Below, piece by piece: positions 16,307-24,533 of a stretch of 64,000 nt of DNA. The position numbers and the translations under genes were made by a program. Origin of the DNA: Salinibacterium amurskyense (GTDB lineage: Bacteria; Actinomycetota; Actinomycetes; Actinomycetales; Microbacteriaceae); contig NZ_PGFH01000002.1 of assembly GCF_002797685.1 (NCBI RefSeq), positions 1-64,000 of the forward strand, read 5' to 3'. Under the pieces are notes generated by a model. It saw nothing but the letters and a program-made list of their open reading frames with translations. It was not told where the DNA came from and searched no databases. The stretch's first letter is position 1. Each line of letters begins with the position of its first letter.

Positions 16307-17941
16307 TTATTCGCCCGAAGCGCCGAGGTCGGCAGCCCAGGGGTAGTACAGGTAGACGAACGATGCCGGAGCACCCGTTACGCCATCCGCCATGAAGAGT
16401 CGAACGGCGGGGTCAACGATCGGGATCCACGGAAGGTCTTCCATGGCAGCTTCCTGAACCTGGTTGACGAGCAGTGCGCGCTCGCTTTCGTCGGTGGCTG
16501 CTGCGGCTTCGCTCAGGAGCGAGTCGATCTCGGGGTTGCTGTATTCGCTGTAGTTCTGCGAACCGTCGCTGCCGACAATGGCACGGAGGAACGAGAGCGG
16601 GTCAGGCACATCCATGTAGTTGTAGGTGACGAAGGCGTCGTGACCTTCACGTGCGGCGGGGTCGGAGAAGAACGCGCCGAACTGCGCGCTGGGAACACCT
16701 TCGGGTTCAACCGTGAGCCCGATTTCGCGAGCACCGTTGGCGATTTCCGAAATGATGTCGGCGTAGTAGGTGCGCTCCGAGGGGTACACAATCGAGATCG
16801 GCTGAGTGATGTCAACCGTGGCACTCTCGAGAACCTTCTTGGCTCCTTCGATGTCGATCGCGGTTTCGGCGAGGTCATCGCGACCTGCCGTGAACTCGCT
16901 GTCGCCGTAAGCCCAGCCGTTGTTGGGTACGAGCGAGCGGGAGGCGGTAGCCGTGCCCTCGAAGACCGTTGCGGCGATGGCATCCCGGTCGGTGGCCATC
17001 ATGAGAGCCTGGCGAACAGCGGGGTCAGCAAAGGCGCCGTTTCCGGTGCCGATGATGGCGACGAGCTGAAGCGAGTTGCCGAGGTAGAGCGTTCCGGCTT
17101 CGGAATTCTCCAGTGTCGGCAGCGCTCCGAGCGGCACATCGTACGAACCGTCGATGGCGCCGGTGTCGAGCGCGGTAGCGATCGAGGCGGAGTCAACGAT
17201 GAAGTTGATGTCGACCTGAGTGGTCTTAGCCTGCTTGGCGGTGTTCCAGTAGTTTTCGTTCTTGATGAGCGAGATCGACTGACCCTGATCCCATTCGCCT
17301 ACCGAGTAAGGGCCGGTGCACATGACCTGCCCGGTGGGGTTTCCGTAGCTGTCGCCGGCCGCTTCGCGGTGCGCTTGCTGCACGATGGTTCCCGCGGGAG
17401 TGACCATGTAGGAGTTGAAAGTGGCGTCAGGTTCCGTGAGTGTGACGGTGACTTCCCAGTCATCCGTCTTTTCGATCGAAGCGATGTTGCTGATGAGGCC
17501 GCCGGCCCAATAGCTGCCTTCGTTGGCATCCGCGTGGCGACCCAAGCTGAACACGACGTCGTCGGCGGTCATTTCGGCGCCATCCCAGAACTCGACGCCC
17601 TGGCGGATTGTGTAGATGTAGGTGAGGTCATCGGGGGTGTCGACCTTTTCGGCCAGCCCCGGCTCAATCGAGAAGTCGGGCTGCAACTGCATGAGGCCCT
17701 CACACAGGTTGGCCACCACGGTGTTCTCGGGATAGTTGAACGACTTGATCGGGTCGATCGACGCTGGCTCACCGAACGGGAGGTTCCAGGTCACCAGATC
17801 GAGCTCGCCGGTTGCCGCGGGAGTCGTAGTGAGAAGGTCGTCGGTGTCGATGCTGGATGAGGTGTCGCTGCTGGTGCCTGCGGCACAGCCGGTGAGCGCG
17901 ATGGCAAGAATGCTGCCGATCGCTATTGCTTGTTTCTTCAT
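16307..17941 (-). CDS. ABC transporter substrate-binding lipoprotein, SBP family 5
   Basis: 544 residues. The signal peptide has its lipobox at IALTGC19. The body is a family 5 extracellular solute-binding protein (DppA/OppA type), with the VANLCEGLMQLQ and YTIRQGVEFWDGAEMTADDVVFSL signatures. The ATG at 17941 has TAGGAG 8 bases upstream; the frame is open beyond it without a signal sequence. It is first in the six-gene operon, and LacI-type operators lie upstream. The ligand may be a peptide or another amide-containing compound; a sugar is possible because a LacI regulator is divergent. Confidence 0.92.
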   Translation of the reverse strand: MKKQAIAIGSILAIALTGCAAGTSSDTSSSIDTDDLLTTTPAATGELDLVTWNLPFGEPASIDPIKSFNYPENTVVANLCEGLMQLQPDFSIEPGLAEKVDTPDDLTYIYTIRQGVEFWDGAEMTADDVVFSLGRHADANEGSYWAGGLISNIASIEKTDDWEVTVTLTEPDATFNSYMVTPAGTIVQQAHREAAGDSYGNPTGQVMCTGPYSVGEWDQGQSISLIKNENYWNTAKQAKTTQVDINFIVDSASIATALDTGAIDGSYDVPLGALPTLENSEAGTLYLGNSLQLVAIIGTGNGAFADPAVRQALMMATDRDAIAATVFEGTATASRSLVPNNGWAYGDSEFTAGRDDLAETAIDIEGAKKVLESATVDITQPISIVYPSERTYYADIISEIANGAREIGLTVEPEGVPSAQFGAFFSDPAAREGHDAFVTYNYMDVPDPLSFLRAIVGSDGSQNYSEYSNPEIDSLLSEAAAATDESERALLVNQVQEAAMEDLPWIPIVDPAVRLFMADGVTGAPASFVYLYYPWAADLGASGE

Positions 17942-18007
17942 TGAATTGCTCCTAGGTAGATAGAACCTGAACGCTAAGACGCTTGATGTGTGTGAAAACC
18001 TAGTCGA

Positions 18008-18044
18008 CCAAAACGTTTTGGGGGAGATATTGCCAAAACGTTTT
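18008..18044. promoter_or_regulatory. Two LacI-family operator palindromes
   Basis: CCAAAACGTTTTGG (18008-18021) is a perfect 14-bp palindrome with a central CG, as expected of LacI/PurR-type regulators. A second copy with core AAAACGTTTT lies at 18035-18044. The centres are 25 bp apart. Both sit in the region shared by the divergent binding-protein and regulator genes, so the LacI protein probably represses both. Confidence 0.8.
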
Positions 18045-18075
18045 ACATTCCGGAAATGAGCGCTAACCTGCCAGA

Positions 18076-19113
18076 GTGAGTACTGCGCGAGGACGTCGAC
18101 GATCAACCATCCACGATGTGGCGAGGCACGCCGGGGTCTCCATCACCACGGTTTCGCACTCCCTCAACGGCAAAGGAGTGGTCGCGAAAGCCACGCGCCA
18201 ACGCGTGATCGAGGTCGCCGCCGAGCTGGGGTATAGCGCGGATGCCATCGCTCGCGGGCTGCGCAGCAACCGGCTCGGATTGCTCGGCCTCGTCATCCGC
18301 CCGCTCGATACTCTCGGCTCGTATCAACCCGAAGGTGTCGACTACTTTCTGCGGTTCGCCGGCGCTGCAGCGGTAGAAGCTTTGGACTGCGGTTACGGTC
18401 TTGTGCTCATGCGCGACCCCACCGCCGGCAACGCCCCCGGCATCGCGCTCGCGGCCGACGGCTTCATCATTTCTGACCCGCTCGCGGGCGACCCGGTGAT
18501 CGATTTGCTCACCCGAAACGCGATCCCACTTGTTGCGGTGGGGCGCGATGTTGAGCGACCCGACTTCACCGCCTGGCTTGGCGGCGGCACGCTGCGCAAC
18601 GTCGATAGCGTCATCGCGCATCTGCACGAACGTGGGGCCAAGCGCATCGCTCTCGTCACGGGAACCGACGACAACTCGTGGAACGCCGACAGCGAGAATT
18701 CGTACCGCGAGTGGGCTGCCGAGAACGACCAATCGCCGATCGTCTACAACCAAGACGAGCGACTGGGCGAAGAGGGCGGTCGTGAGATCGCCGACCAACT
18801 GCTGGCCTCGGATGCGCCGCTGCCGGATGCGATCTATTGCCTCACGGGGCGGCATGCGGCCGGCATCCAAGCCGGCCTGCAAGCCGCGGGCTGCCGGATT
18901 CCGGATGACGTGATGATCGTTGCCGGCTCCGACTCCGAACAGACCCGCAACAGCACCCCGCCGATTACCTCGGTTGACCTCGCGCCGGAAGCGACCGCGA
19001 AGGCCGCCGTCGCGTACCTCGTGGCGCTTCTTGAAGCCGCCGAAGACGACCAGCCGGCGCCGCCCGAGATCGAATACGACATTCGAGACCGGGCGTCGAC
19101 CCGACGGGGTTAG
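18076..19113 (+). CDS. LacI-family transcriptional regulator
   Basis: 345 residues. The N-terminal HTH reads TIHDVARHAGVSITTVSHSLNGKG, followed by the hinge helix ARGLRSNR. The periplasmic-binding-like effector domain ends in RNSTPPITSVDLAP. It starts with GTG. It is divergent from the peptide-type ABC operon and 32 bp from the second operator palindrome, so local autoregulation and operon control are likely. The effector is unknown. Confidence 0.92.
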   Translation: MSTARGRRRSTIHDVARHAGVSITTVSHSLNGKGVVAKATRQRVIEVAAELGYSADAIARGLRSNRLGLLGLVIRPLDTLGSYQPEGVDYFLRFAGAAAVEALDCGYGLVLMRDPTAGNAPGIALAADGFIISDPLAGDPVIDLLTRNAIPLVAVGRDVERPDFTAWLGGGTLRNVDSVIAHLHERGAKRIALVTGTDDNSWNADSENSYREWAAENDQSPIVYNQDERLGEEGGREIADQLLASDAPLPDAIYCLTGRHAAGIQAGLQAAGCRIPDDVMIVAGSDSEQTRNSTPPITSVDLAPEATAKAAVAYLVALLEAAEDDQPAPPEIEYDIRDRASTRRG

Positions 19114-19127
19114 GGCTGCGCTGCTGG

Positions 19128-19152
19128 GTTAGAGCGCAGTGTTAGAGCGCAG
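19128..19152. repeat. Tandem 12-bp direct repeat at the amine oxidase stop codon
   Basis: GTTAGAGCGCAG occurs twice (19128-19139 and 19141-19152) with a single T between. The second copy contains the TAA stop of the amine oxidase on the minus strand. It looks like a small slippage duplication between two convergent genes. Confidence 0.75.
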
Positions 19153-20509
19153 CGGTGAGGGCGTCAAAGGGGAGTGCGACCCCGAGAATGTTTTCGGCCG
19201 CGCGGTGACCGGAGCGTAGAGCCGCGGTGACGGTGGCTGGGTCATCCGTCCACGTTGCTTCGCCCGCAAAGTGCAGCACGTTCTCGACCGGCGTGGCCAT
19301 CAGGTCGTGGTCGTCGGGCGTGGATCCCGGGCGCATGTACGCGTACGACCCGTACGAGTAGGGGTCGTCTTGCCAGCGCGTCACGAGCACTTGGTCGGGG
19401 TGCTCGACGCGCTCGCCGTAGAGCCCGCGCAGAGCATCGAGAACCGACGAGCTGATCTGCTCATCGCTCCACTCGCGCGCCTCGATAGCGCTAGGGCCGG
19501 CCGCGAACGTGAGCAGGGTGGGAACGCCGTGCAGGTCGGTGAGGTCGTACCAGGAGTGCCACCACTTGCCCGCCTCGCCCTGTTGGCGAATCGCGTAGAC
19601 GCTCTCATCCCAGAATCGAGTGGGAAAGCGCAGAAAAACCTTCTCGAAATTGTTCATCTCGAAGCCGTCGATGGCGTGAGTGAGCCATTCGGGCAGCGCC
19701 GGCTCGAATGTGAGATCGCCGCTCTTGAGCACCCCAATCGGAACTGTCACGACCACTCGGTCTGCCGTGAAATCGCCCTGCGCGGTCGACACCGTTGCAC
19801 CCTGCTTCGACCAGCGGATGCCGGTGACCACATGCTCGAGACGCACGTCGAGTCCCTGCGCGAGATTGCTTGCCAGCTCGTCGTAACCGTCGGGGAACAC
19901 CACCTCGTCGCCCTCAACAGTGTCATCGTCGAGACCGTGCGCATCGAGCAACCCGGCGTGCACGCCGTACTGCTCCTCGGAGCGGTGCAGCACGAACTCG
20001 CGCACGCGCTCCGCCCGATCGGGGTTCCAGCCGAGGGCGGAAAGCGCGGCGTCCATTGCCTGCTCATACGACGAGCCGAGAGTGGACGCCTGCACCGCCG
20101 TCGCAAGATGGGCGTCGAAGGTGCGTACGTCATCCGCGAACTGGGCGACAGCGTCGTCGCTGAGGCGCTCGCCGGTGGGGCTGTAATAGGCGATGGGGCG
20201 ACCTGTGGGTTGGTAGCTGCCAACCGTGAACTCGGCCGTGCGCATGCCGAAGGCGTTGACGATAGCGGTGAGGGGGTTGTCGTCGATGCCGTGAATCCAG
20301 GATGCTCCGCGGTCGGTGGCGACGTCGCCGGAGCGTTCGGTGAAGGTGCGGCCGCCCGTGCGGTCGCGGGCTTCGAGCACGAGCACGCGTTGGCCCGATT
20401 GGGCGAGAAAGCGTGCCGCCGTGAGTCCGGAGACTCCGGCGCCGACGACGATCGTGTCGAAGGTTGTCGCAGCCGGGTCGGCGGTGGGCGCGCTAGCGAA
20501 GTCGGTCAT
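19142..20509 (-). CDS. Flavin monoamine oxidase family protein
   Basis: 455 residues. The N-terminal FAD-binding Rossmann motif is VVGAGVSGLTAARFLAQSG, followed by LEARDRTGGRTFT. The C-terminal FAD motif is VLHFAGEATW, preceded by YGSYAYMRPG. The family oxidises amines or polyamines to aldehyde, H2O2 and NH3; the substrate cannot be read. No signal peptide is seen, so it acts in the cytoplasm. A truncated copy of its 5' end is present 0.85-0.97 kb upstream. It converges on the LacI gene. Confidence 0.92.
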   Translation of the reverse strand: MTDFASAPTADPAATTFDTIVVGAGVSGLTAARFLAQSGQRVLVLEARDRTGGRTFTERSGDVATDRGASWIHGIDDNPLTAIVNAFGMRTAEFTVGSYQPTGRPIAYYSPTGERLSDDAVAQFADDVRTFDAHLATAVQASTLGSSYEQAMDAALSALGWNPDRAERVREFVLHRSEEQYGVHAGLLDAHGLDDDTVEGDEVVFPDGYDELASNLAQGLDVRLEHVVTGIRWSKQGATVSTAQGDFTADRVVVTVPIGVLKSGDLTFEPALPEWLTHAIDGFEMNNFEKVFLRFPTRFWDESVYAIRQQGEAGKWWHSWYDLTDLHGVPTLLTFAAGPSAIEAREWSDEQISSSVLDALRGLYGERVEHPDQVLVTRWQDDPYSYGSYAYMRPGSTPDDHDLMATPVENVLHFAGEATWTDDPATVTAALRSGHRAAENILGVALPFDALTAAL

Positions 20510-20711
20510 GAGGTCACAATAGCAATGTGGCGCCGGGTTCGGTTTCCCGAAACCGCGTCAGTCTCAAGCTGAGAGAGTAGACAGGTCAGCAAAATGTGAG
20601 AGATCATTGATTTCAGTGCATCTCGGTGTGGTGAGCCCGTGTCTGGGATACACAACATCTGCGCACCTGCTTCCACGGTTCGCTGAAGCCGCAACTTGTT
20701 GGAGGAATATC

Positions 20712-21167
20712 ATGAGACGTTTGCTGCCTGCGGCCCTGTGTGCCGGAATGCTGATATCTGTTTCTGCGTGCACCCAAGTCGAGCCGCCATCGCCCACCGA
20801 ATCTTCGTCAAGCGCAGCGTCAACCTCAGCGGAGGACGGCAACGTTGGGCTGTGCCATTCACTCTCAATCGAACTCATGACGGTATACGGCGTGGTCTCG
20901 GGGTATGAGGCCGGCGAGTTGAATAGGGAATCGTTCGACTACATGATTGCCACTATTGCCGACGGCTTCCCGATCCTCGGAATCTTGCACAAGGACGCCC
21001 TTTTGAGCAGCCAAGTCGACGACCTGCGTTCGGCAATTACGGAGCTGGCCGCCGACGGTGCCGAACCAACCGTGGGGGACGCGTCAGCGTTGGGAGAAGC
21101 GACGACGGCCCTCGCTGTCGAATGCGATGCAGTCGGCGCACCTTTGAGCTTCTACCAGCAGCCATAG
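20712..21167 (+). CDS. Small putative lipoprotein, unknown function
   Basis: 151 residues. A lipobox at ISVSAC20 and a Ser/Thr-rich linker (PTESSSSAASTSAE) mark it as a surface lipoprotein. The remaining 105 residues are largely helical with no family I recognise. The ATG at 20712 is preceded by GGAGGA. It lies between the amine oxidase gene and that gene's truncated copy, so its position may date from the duplication event. Confidence 0.75.
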   Translation: MRRLLPAALCAGMLISVSACTQVEPPSPTESSSSAASTSAEDGNVGLCHSLSIELMTVYGVVSGYEAGELNRESFDYMIATIADGFPILGILHKDALLSSQVDDLRSAITELAADGAEPTVGDASALGEATTALAVECDAVGAPLSFYQQP

Positions 21168-21256
21168 GCGAGTCGCCTTCGTGTGACTCAGTGAGGCGAC
21201 CAAGCGACACCTAGCTCGGGCCGCGTTGGGCGTCGTTCTTTTTGGTCCGCCCCAAC

Positions 21257-21390
21257 GCCGTGAATCCAGGATGCTCCGCGGTCGGTGGCGACGTCGCCGG
21301 AGCGTTCGGTGAAGGTGCGGCCACCCGTGTGGGCGCGCTAGCGCTGTCGGTCATGAGGTCACAGCAGCAACGCGGTGTTGGGTTCGGCTG
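21257..21390 (-). pseudogene. Truncated duplicate of the amine oxidase 5' end
   Basis: 21257-21329 matches 20288-20360 at 72 of 73 bases. 21330-21390 matches 20485-20545 (start codon and upstream region) with scattered changes. The intervening 124 bp of the parent (20361-20484) are deleted, which shifts the frame. The copy keeps the start (MTD-ASAPT) but then reads out of frame, so it is a non-functional remnant. The copy preserves the parent's orientation. Confidence 0.85.
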
Positions 21391-21461
21391 ACCTTGACGT
21401 CGGTTTGGGGTGGACCCCACGTGGACGGTTCGTGACCACGACGGTCCGTAAGGGGAACCTG

Positions 21462-21611
21462 TTACGGTCGGTAGTCTTCGCGGTCTTCGTAGAGTGCGCG
21501 AGCGCTGGGATCCGCGCTTCGGCCACCGTTGGCCGCTCCGCCTAACTGGGTAAACACGAATGCCAGGCGCTTAGCGACCCGACCCATCACATTGAGAAAC
21601 CGTGTGAACAT
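21462..21611 (-). CDS. Small hypothetical protein (49 residues)
   Basis: ATG at 21611 with GAAGGG about 7 bases upstream. The N-terminus is basic and amphipathic (MFTRFLNVMGRVAKRLAF), followed by a Gly/Asn-rich turn and a charged end ALYEDREDYRP. I do not recognise the family. Codon use is like its neighbours, and the good ribosome-binding site favours a real gene. No partner is evident. Confidence 0.5.
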   Translation of the reverse strand: MFTRFLNVMGRVAKRLAFVFTQLGGAANGGRSADPSARALYEDREDYRP

Positions 21612-21863
21612 CGTTGGTCCCTTCTGGTGACCTCAACTGTATTCGGCAACGCAGTTCGACTGCAATGCTCCCCTCCGCATCCCGGAGTTCCAACGGTGTC
21701 ACAAGCGGAGCGCCGAACGCGCTGATGTCGTCGCACACGCTTCGGCCACTCACCCAGAAGCTTCGGGGCGACCATCTCGGCGAACTCATGCACCGGAAGA
21801 TCGTGCGTGCACTTGAGGCCACGAAAGAATCGCAACTCTTGCTGGTTCACCGCATTTTCGAGG
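21612..21863. other. Non-coding stretch before the metal ABC operon
   Basis: About 250 bp with no convincing gene. Frames are open on both strands (for example 21614-21889 on the plus strand), but they lack a good start, ribosome-binding site or recognisable domain. It probably carries decayed sequence plus the start of the promoter region for the metal importer. Confidence 0.4.
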
Positions 21864-21883
21864 AACTACGTCTTGACGTAGTT
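21864..21883. promoter_or_regulatory. 20-bp palindrome, putative DtxR/MntR-family operator
   Basis: AACTACGTCTTGACGTAGTT is a perfect inverted repeat of 9-bp arms around TT. It lies 34 bp upstream of the start of the metal-binding lipoprotein gene. A related site (second arm identical, first arm 6 of 9) lies in front of the DtxR-family gene at 25306. The shared site suggests metal-dependent repression. Confidence 0.7.
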
Positions 21884-21917
21884 TCCTAACGAGGCTCTCC
21901 CAACATAGGATCAGAAC

Positions 21918-22880
21918 ATGGGAACGAGAGCCGCAACAGGTCGCACGCACGCTGTGCGCACGGCGCTGATTGCTGCTGCGGCATCCGCTCTTCTGCTCGG
22001 TCTTGCTGGCTGCATGGCGGCTTCGGAAGCGGGCGCAACGACTGACCCGAACGACGACCGCCCCGTCGTGCTCACGACCTTTACGGTGCTCGCCGATATC
22101 GCCGAGAACGTGGCCGGCGACAACCTGCGGGTGGAATCGATCACGAAGGTGGGGGCCGAGATCCACGGCTATGAACCCACGCCCGGCGACATCGCCAAGG
22201 CGGCCGAAGCTGACCTGATTCTCGACAATGGGCTCAACCTTGAAGCGTGGTTCGCGCAGTTCGTCGATGGTCTCGACGTGCCGCACGTTGTCGTTTCTGA
22301 CGGTGTCGACACCATCAACATTGCCGAAGATGCCTATGAGGGGCTGCCCAATCCGCACGCGTGGATGAGCCCGCTCAATGCGCAGATCTACGTCGACAAT
22401 ATGGAGGCCGCGTTCGCTGAGCTCGACCCCGAAAACGCTGCCGACTACGCCGCGAATGCTGAGGCGTACAAGGCGGAGTTGCAGCTTGTGCATGATGAGC
22501 TCACCGCAGAACTGGCCGAACTTCCCGCAACGCAGCGGGCGCTCGTCACCTGCGAAGGAGCGTTCTCGTACCTCGCGCGCGACTCCGGCCTGACCGAGCA
22601 ATACCTGTGGGCGGTCAACGCCGAGCAGCAGTCGACGCCGCGCCAGATCGCATCCGTTATTGAGTTCGTGCGTGCCAACGACGTGCCCGCGGTGTTCTGC
22701 GAATCCACTGTCTCCGACCGCGCGATGCAGCAGGTTGTCGAAGCAACCGACGCTAGCTTCGGCGGAACCCTCTACGTCGACTCGCTCTCGGAGGAAGGCG
22801 GCCCGGTGCCCACGTACCTCGAGCTGCTGCGCCACGATGCCGACATCATCATCGCCGGGCTGACCGGAGCATCCCAGTGA
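21918..22880 (+). CDS. Metal ABC transporter substrate-binding lipoprotein (Mn/Zn type)
   Basis: 320 residues. The lipobox is GLAGC32. The cluster A-I fold shows HGYEPTPGDIAKAAEADLIL, PNPHAWMSP, and a later Glu/Asp set (CEGAFSYLARD). The His-rich loop common in Zn-specific ZnuA is absent, so Mn (or Fe) is more likely than Zn. It is first in a three-gene operon, with a GTGA overlap to the ATPase. The upstream palindrome suggests repression by the DtxR-family protein encoded downstream. Confidence 0.9.
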   Translation: MGTRAATGRTHAVRTALIAAAASALLLGLAGCMAASEAGATTDPNDDRPVVLTTFTVLADIAENVAGDNLRVESITKVGAEIHGYEPTPGDIAKAAEADLILDNGLNLEAWFAQFVDGLDVPHVVVSDGVDTINIAEDAYEGLPNPHAWMSPLNAQIYVDNMEAAFAELDPENAADYAANAEAYKAELQLVHDELTAELAELPATQRALVTCEGAFSYLARDSGLTEQYLWAVNAEQQSTPRQIASVIEFVRANDVPAVFCESTVSDRAMQQVVEATDASFGGTLYVDSLSEEGGPVPTYLELLRHDADIIIAGLTGASQ

Positions 22881-23617
22881 GCGCGCCTGCCATCGAAGTG
22901 CGCAACGTCACCGTTCATTACGGCGATGTGCTCGCGCTCGACAACGTGAGCCTCAGCCTCGCGCCGGGCCGCATCTACGGCCTCATCGGCATGAATGGTT
23001 CGGGAAAGTCCACGCTCTTCAAGACCATTACCGGGATGCTGCGCCCCGACCACGGAACCGTCACGTTGGCCGGTCAGCAGCCCGCGCTCGCGCGCAAGGC
23101 CGGAGCGGTCGGCTACGTTCCGCAGAGCGAAGACGTCGACTGGGCGTTCCCGCTCTCCGTGCGCGACGTCGTGATGATGGGCCGCTACGGGCACATGGGT
23201 ATTGCCCGCCGCCCAAAGGCCGCTGATAAGGCTGCCGTCGCGGAGGCCCTCGCCCGCGTAGAGCTCACCGACCTCGCTGACCGCCAAATTGGCCAACTCT
23301 CGGGCGGCCAGAAGAAGCGCGCATTTGTGGCGCGCGGCATCGCCCAGGGCGCGACGATCCTGCTTCTCGACGAGCCCTTTGCCGGGGTCGACAAGCGCTC
23401 CGAGGGAACGATCACGAAACTCTTGCGCGAGCTCGCCGCCGAGGGCGCCACGGTTCTCGTCTCGACCCACGACCTCAATGCGCTGCCGAAACTCGCCGAC
23501 GAAGCGATCTTGCTGATGCGCACGGTACTGCTGCAATCCACTCCCGCCGAGGTGCTGAAGCCCGAAAACCTTGCGCGGGCCTTTGGCCTCGATGTCACGG
23601 TGGGAGACGCAGAATGA
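22877..23617 (+). CDS. Metal ABC transporter ATP-binding protein
   Basis: 246 residues. Walker A is GMNGSGKST, the signature is LSGGQKKRAFVARGIA, Walker B is ILLLDEPFAGVD, and the switch His is in VSTHDLNAL. It powers import by the Mn/Zn-type transporter. It overlaps both neighbours by 4 bp. Confidence 0.93.
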   Translation: MSAPAIEVRNVTVHYGDVLALDNVSLSLAPGRIYGLIGMNGSGKSTLFKTITGMLRPDHGTVTLAGQQPALARKAGAVGYVPQSEDVDWAFPLSVRDVVMMGRYGHMGIARRPKAADKAAVAEALARVELTDLADRQIGQLSGGQKKRAFVARGIAQGATILLLDEPFAGVDKRSEGTITKLLRELAAEGATVLVSTHDLNALPKLADEAILLMRTVLLQSTPAEVLKPENLARAFGLDVTVGDAE

Positions 23618-24486
23618 ACCCTCTCGACTTCCTTCTCGAACCCCTGAGCTACGACTTCATGGTGCGGGCGCTCGCCACGAGTGTGACCGCGGCAATCGTG
23701 TGCGCGGTGCTGTCGTGCTGGCTGGTCCTCATCGGCTGGTCGCTCATGGGCGACGCCGTCTCGCATGCGGTGCTCCCGGGTGTCGTGCTCGCCTACGTCG
23801 TGGGCGCGCCCTTCGCACTCGGTGCTGTCATCTTCGGCTTCCTTGCCGTCGCCCTCATCGGCATCGTGCGAAACACGAGCCGCATCAAAGAGGATGCCGC
23901 GATCGGCATCGTCTTCACCACCCTGTTCGCGCTCGGAATCGTGCTCATCTCCGTCACGCCCTCGCAGACCGACCTCAACCACATTATCTTCGGCAACCTC
24001 CTCGGAGTCTCCTGGGCCGACCTCGCGCAAGTGCTCATCCTCGGCGCGATCACGCTCACGATCCTGCTCGTGAAGCGCCGCGACTTCACCCTCTACGCCT
24101 TCGACGCCACCCACGCCCACGCGATCGGCCTCAACCCCAAGGTGCTCGGCGCTGCCCTCCTCGGGCTCCTCGCCCTTACCGCGGTCGTCGCGCTCCAGGC
24201 CGTCGGCGTCGTTCTCGTCGTGGCGCTGCTCATCATCCCCGGCGCCACCGCGTACCTACTCACCGATCGCTTCTCGCGCATGCTCGTGATCGCCCCGGTA
24301 ATGTCGGCGCTCGCGGCCATCACCGGGCTGTACCTCAGCTACTACCTCGACACGGCATCCGGCGGCATGATCGTGCTCGTCGAGGGCTGCATCTTCGCGC
24401 TCGTTTACCTGTTCAGCCCCACGCAGGGCGTGATCGGCAAGCGACTCGGTGCGATGAAGCGGCAGCGGATGCTCGCCGCCCAGTAA
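23614..24486 (+). CDS. Metal ABC transporter permease (ABC-3 family)
   Basis: 290 residues with 8-9 TM helices. ABC-3 motifs are GDAVSHAVLPGVVLAYVVG near the N-terminus, then FDATHAHAIGLNP and VGVVLVVALLIIPGATAYLL. It forms the channel for the binding protein and ATPase just upstream. It converges on the DtxR-family regulator. Confidence 0.93.
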   Translation: MNPLDFLLEPLSYDFMVRALATSVTAAIVCAVLSCWLVLIGWSLMGDAVSHAVLPGVVLAYVVGAPFALGAVIFGFLAVALIGIVRNTSRIKEDAAIGIVFTTLFALGIVLISVTPSQTDLNHIIFGNLLGVSWADLAQVLILGAITLTILLVKRRDFTLYAFDATHAHAIGLNPKVLGAALLGLLALTAVVALQAVGVVLVVALLIIPGATAYLLTDRFSRMLVIAPVMSALAAITGLYLSYYLDTASGGMIVLVEGCIFALVYLFSPTQGVIGKRLGAMKRQRMLAAQ

Positions 24487-24533
24487 GCGCGAAGACACCG
24501 CCTGCGCGCAGAACCCGCGCGGTGCGCCTCAGG

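Noticed and set aside
15401-17860. An 819-codon open frame on the plus strand
   Set aside because: It is antisense to the DppB-like and SBP genes, begins inside one and ends in the other, and its translation is Arg/Glu/Gly-rich without any domain. High-GC codon bias creates such shadows.
19271-20572. A 433-codon open frame on the plus strand
   Set aside because: Antisense to the amine oxidase gene with no recognisable domain; the FAD motifs are on the other strand.
21614-21889. A 91-codon open frame on the plus strand before the metal importer
   Set aside because: TTG start without RBS, no domain, and it runs through the 20-bp palindrome. It may be decayed sequence but not a supportable gene.
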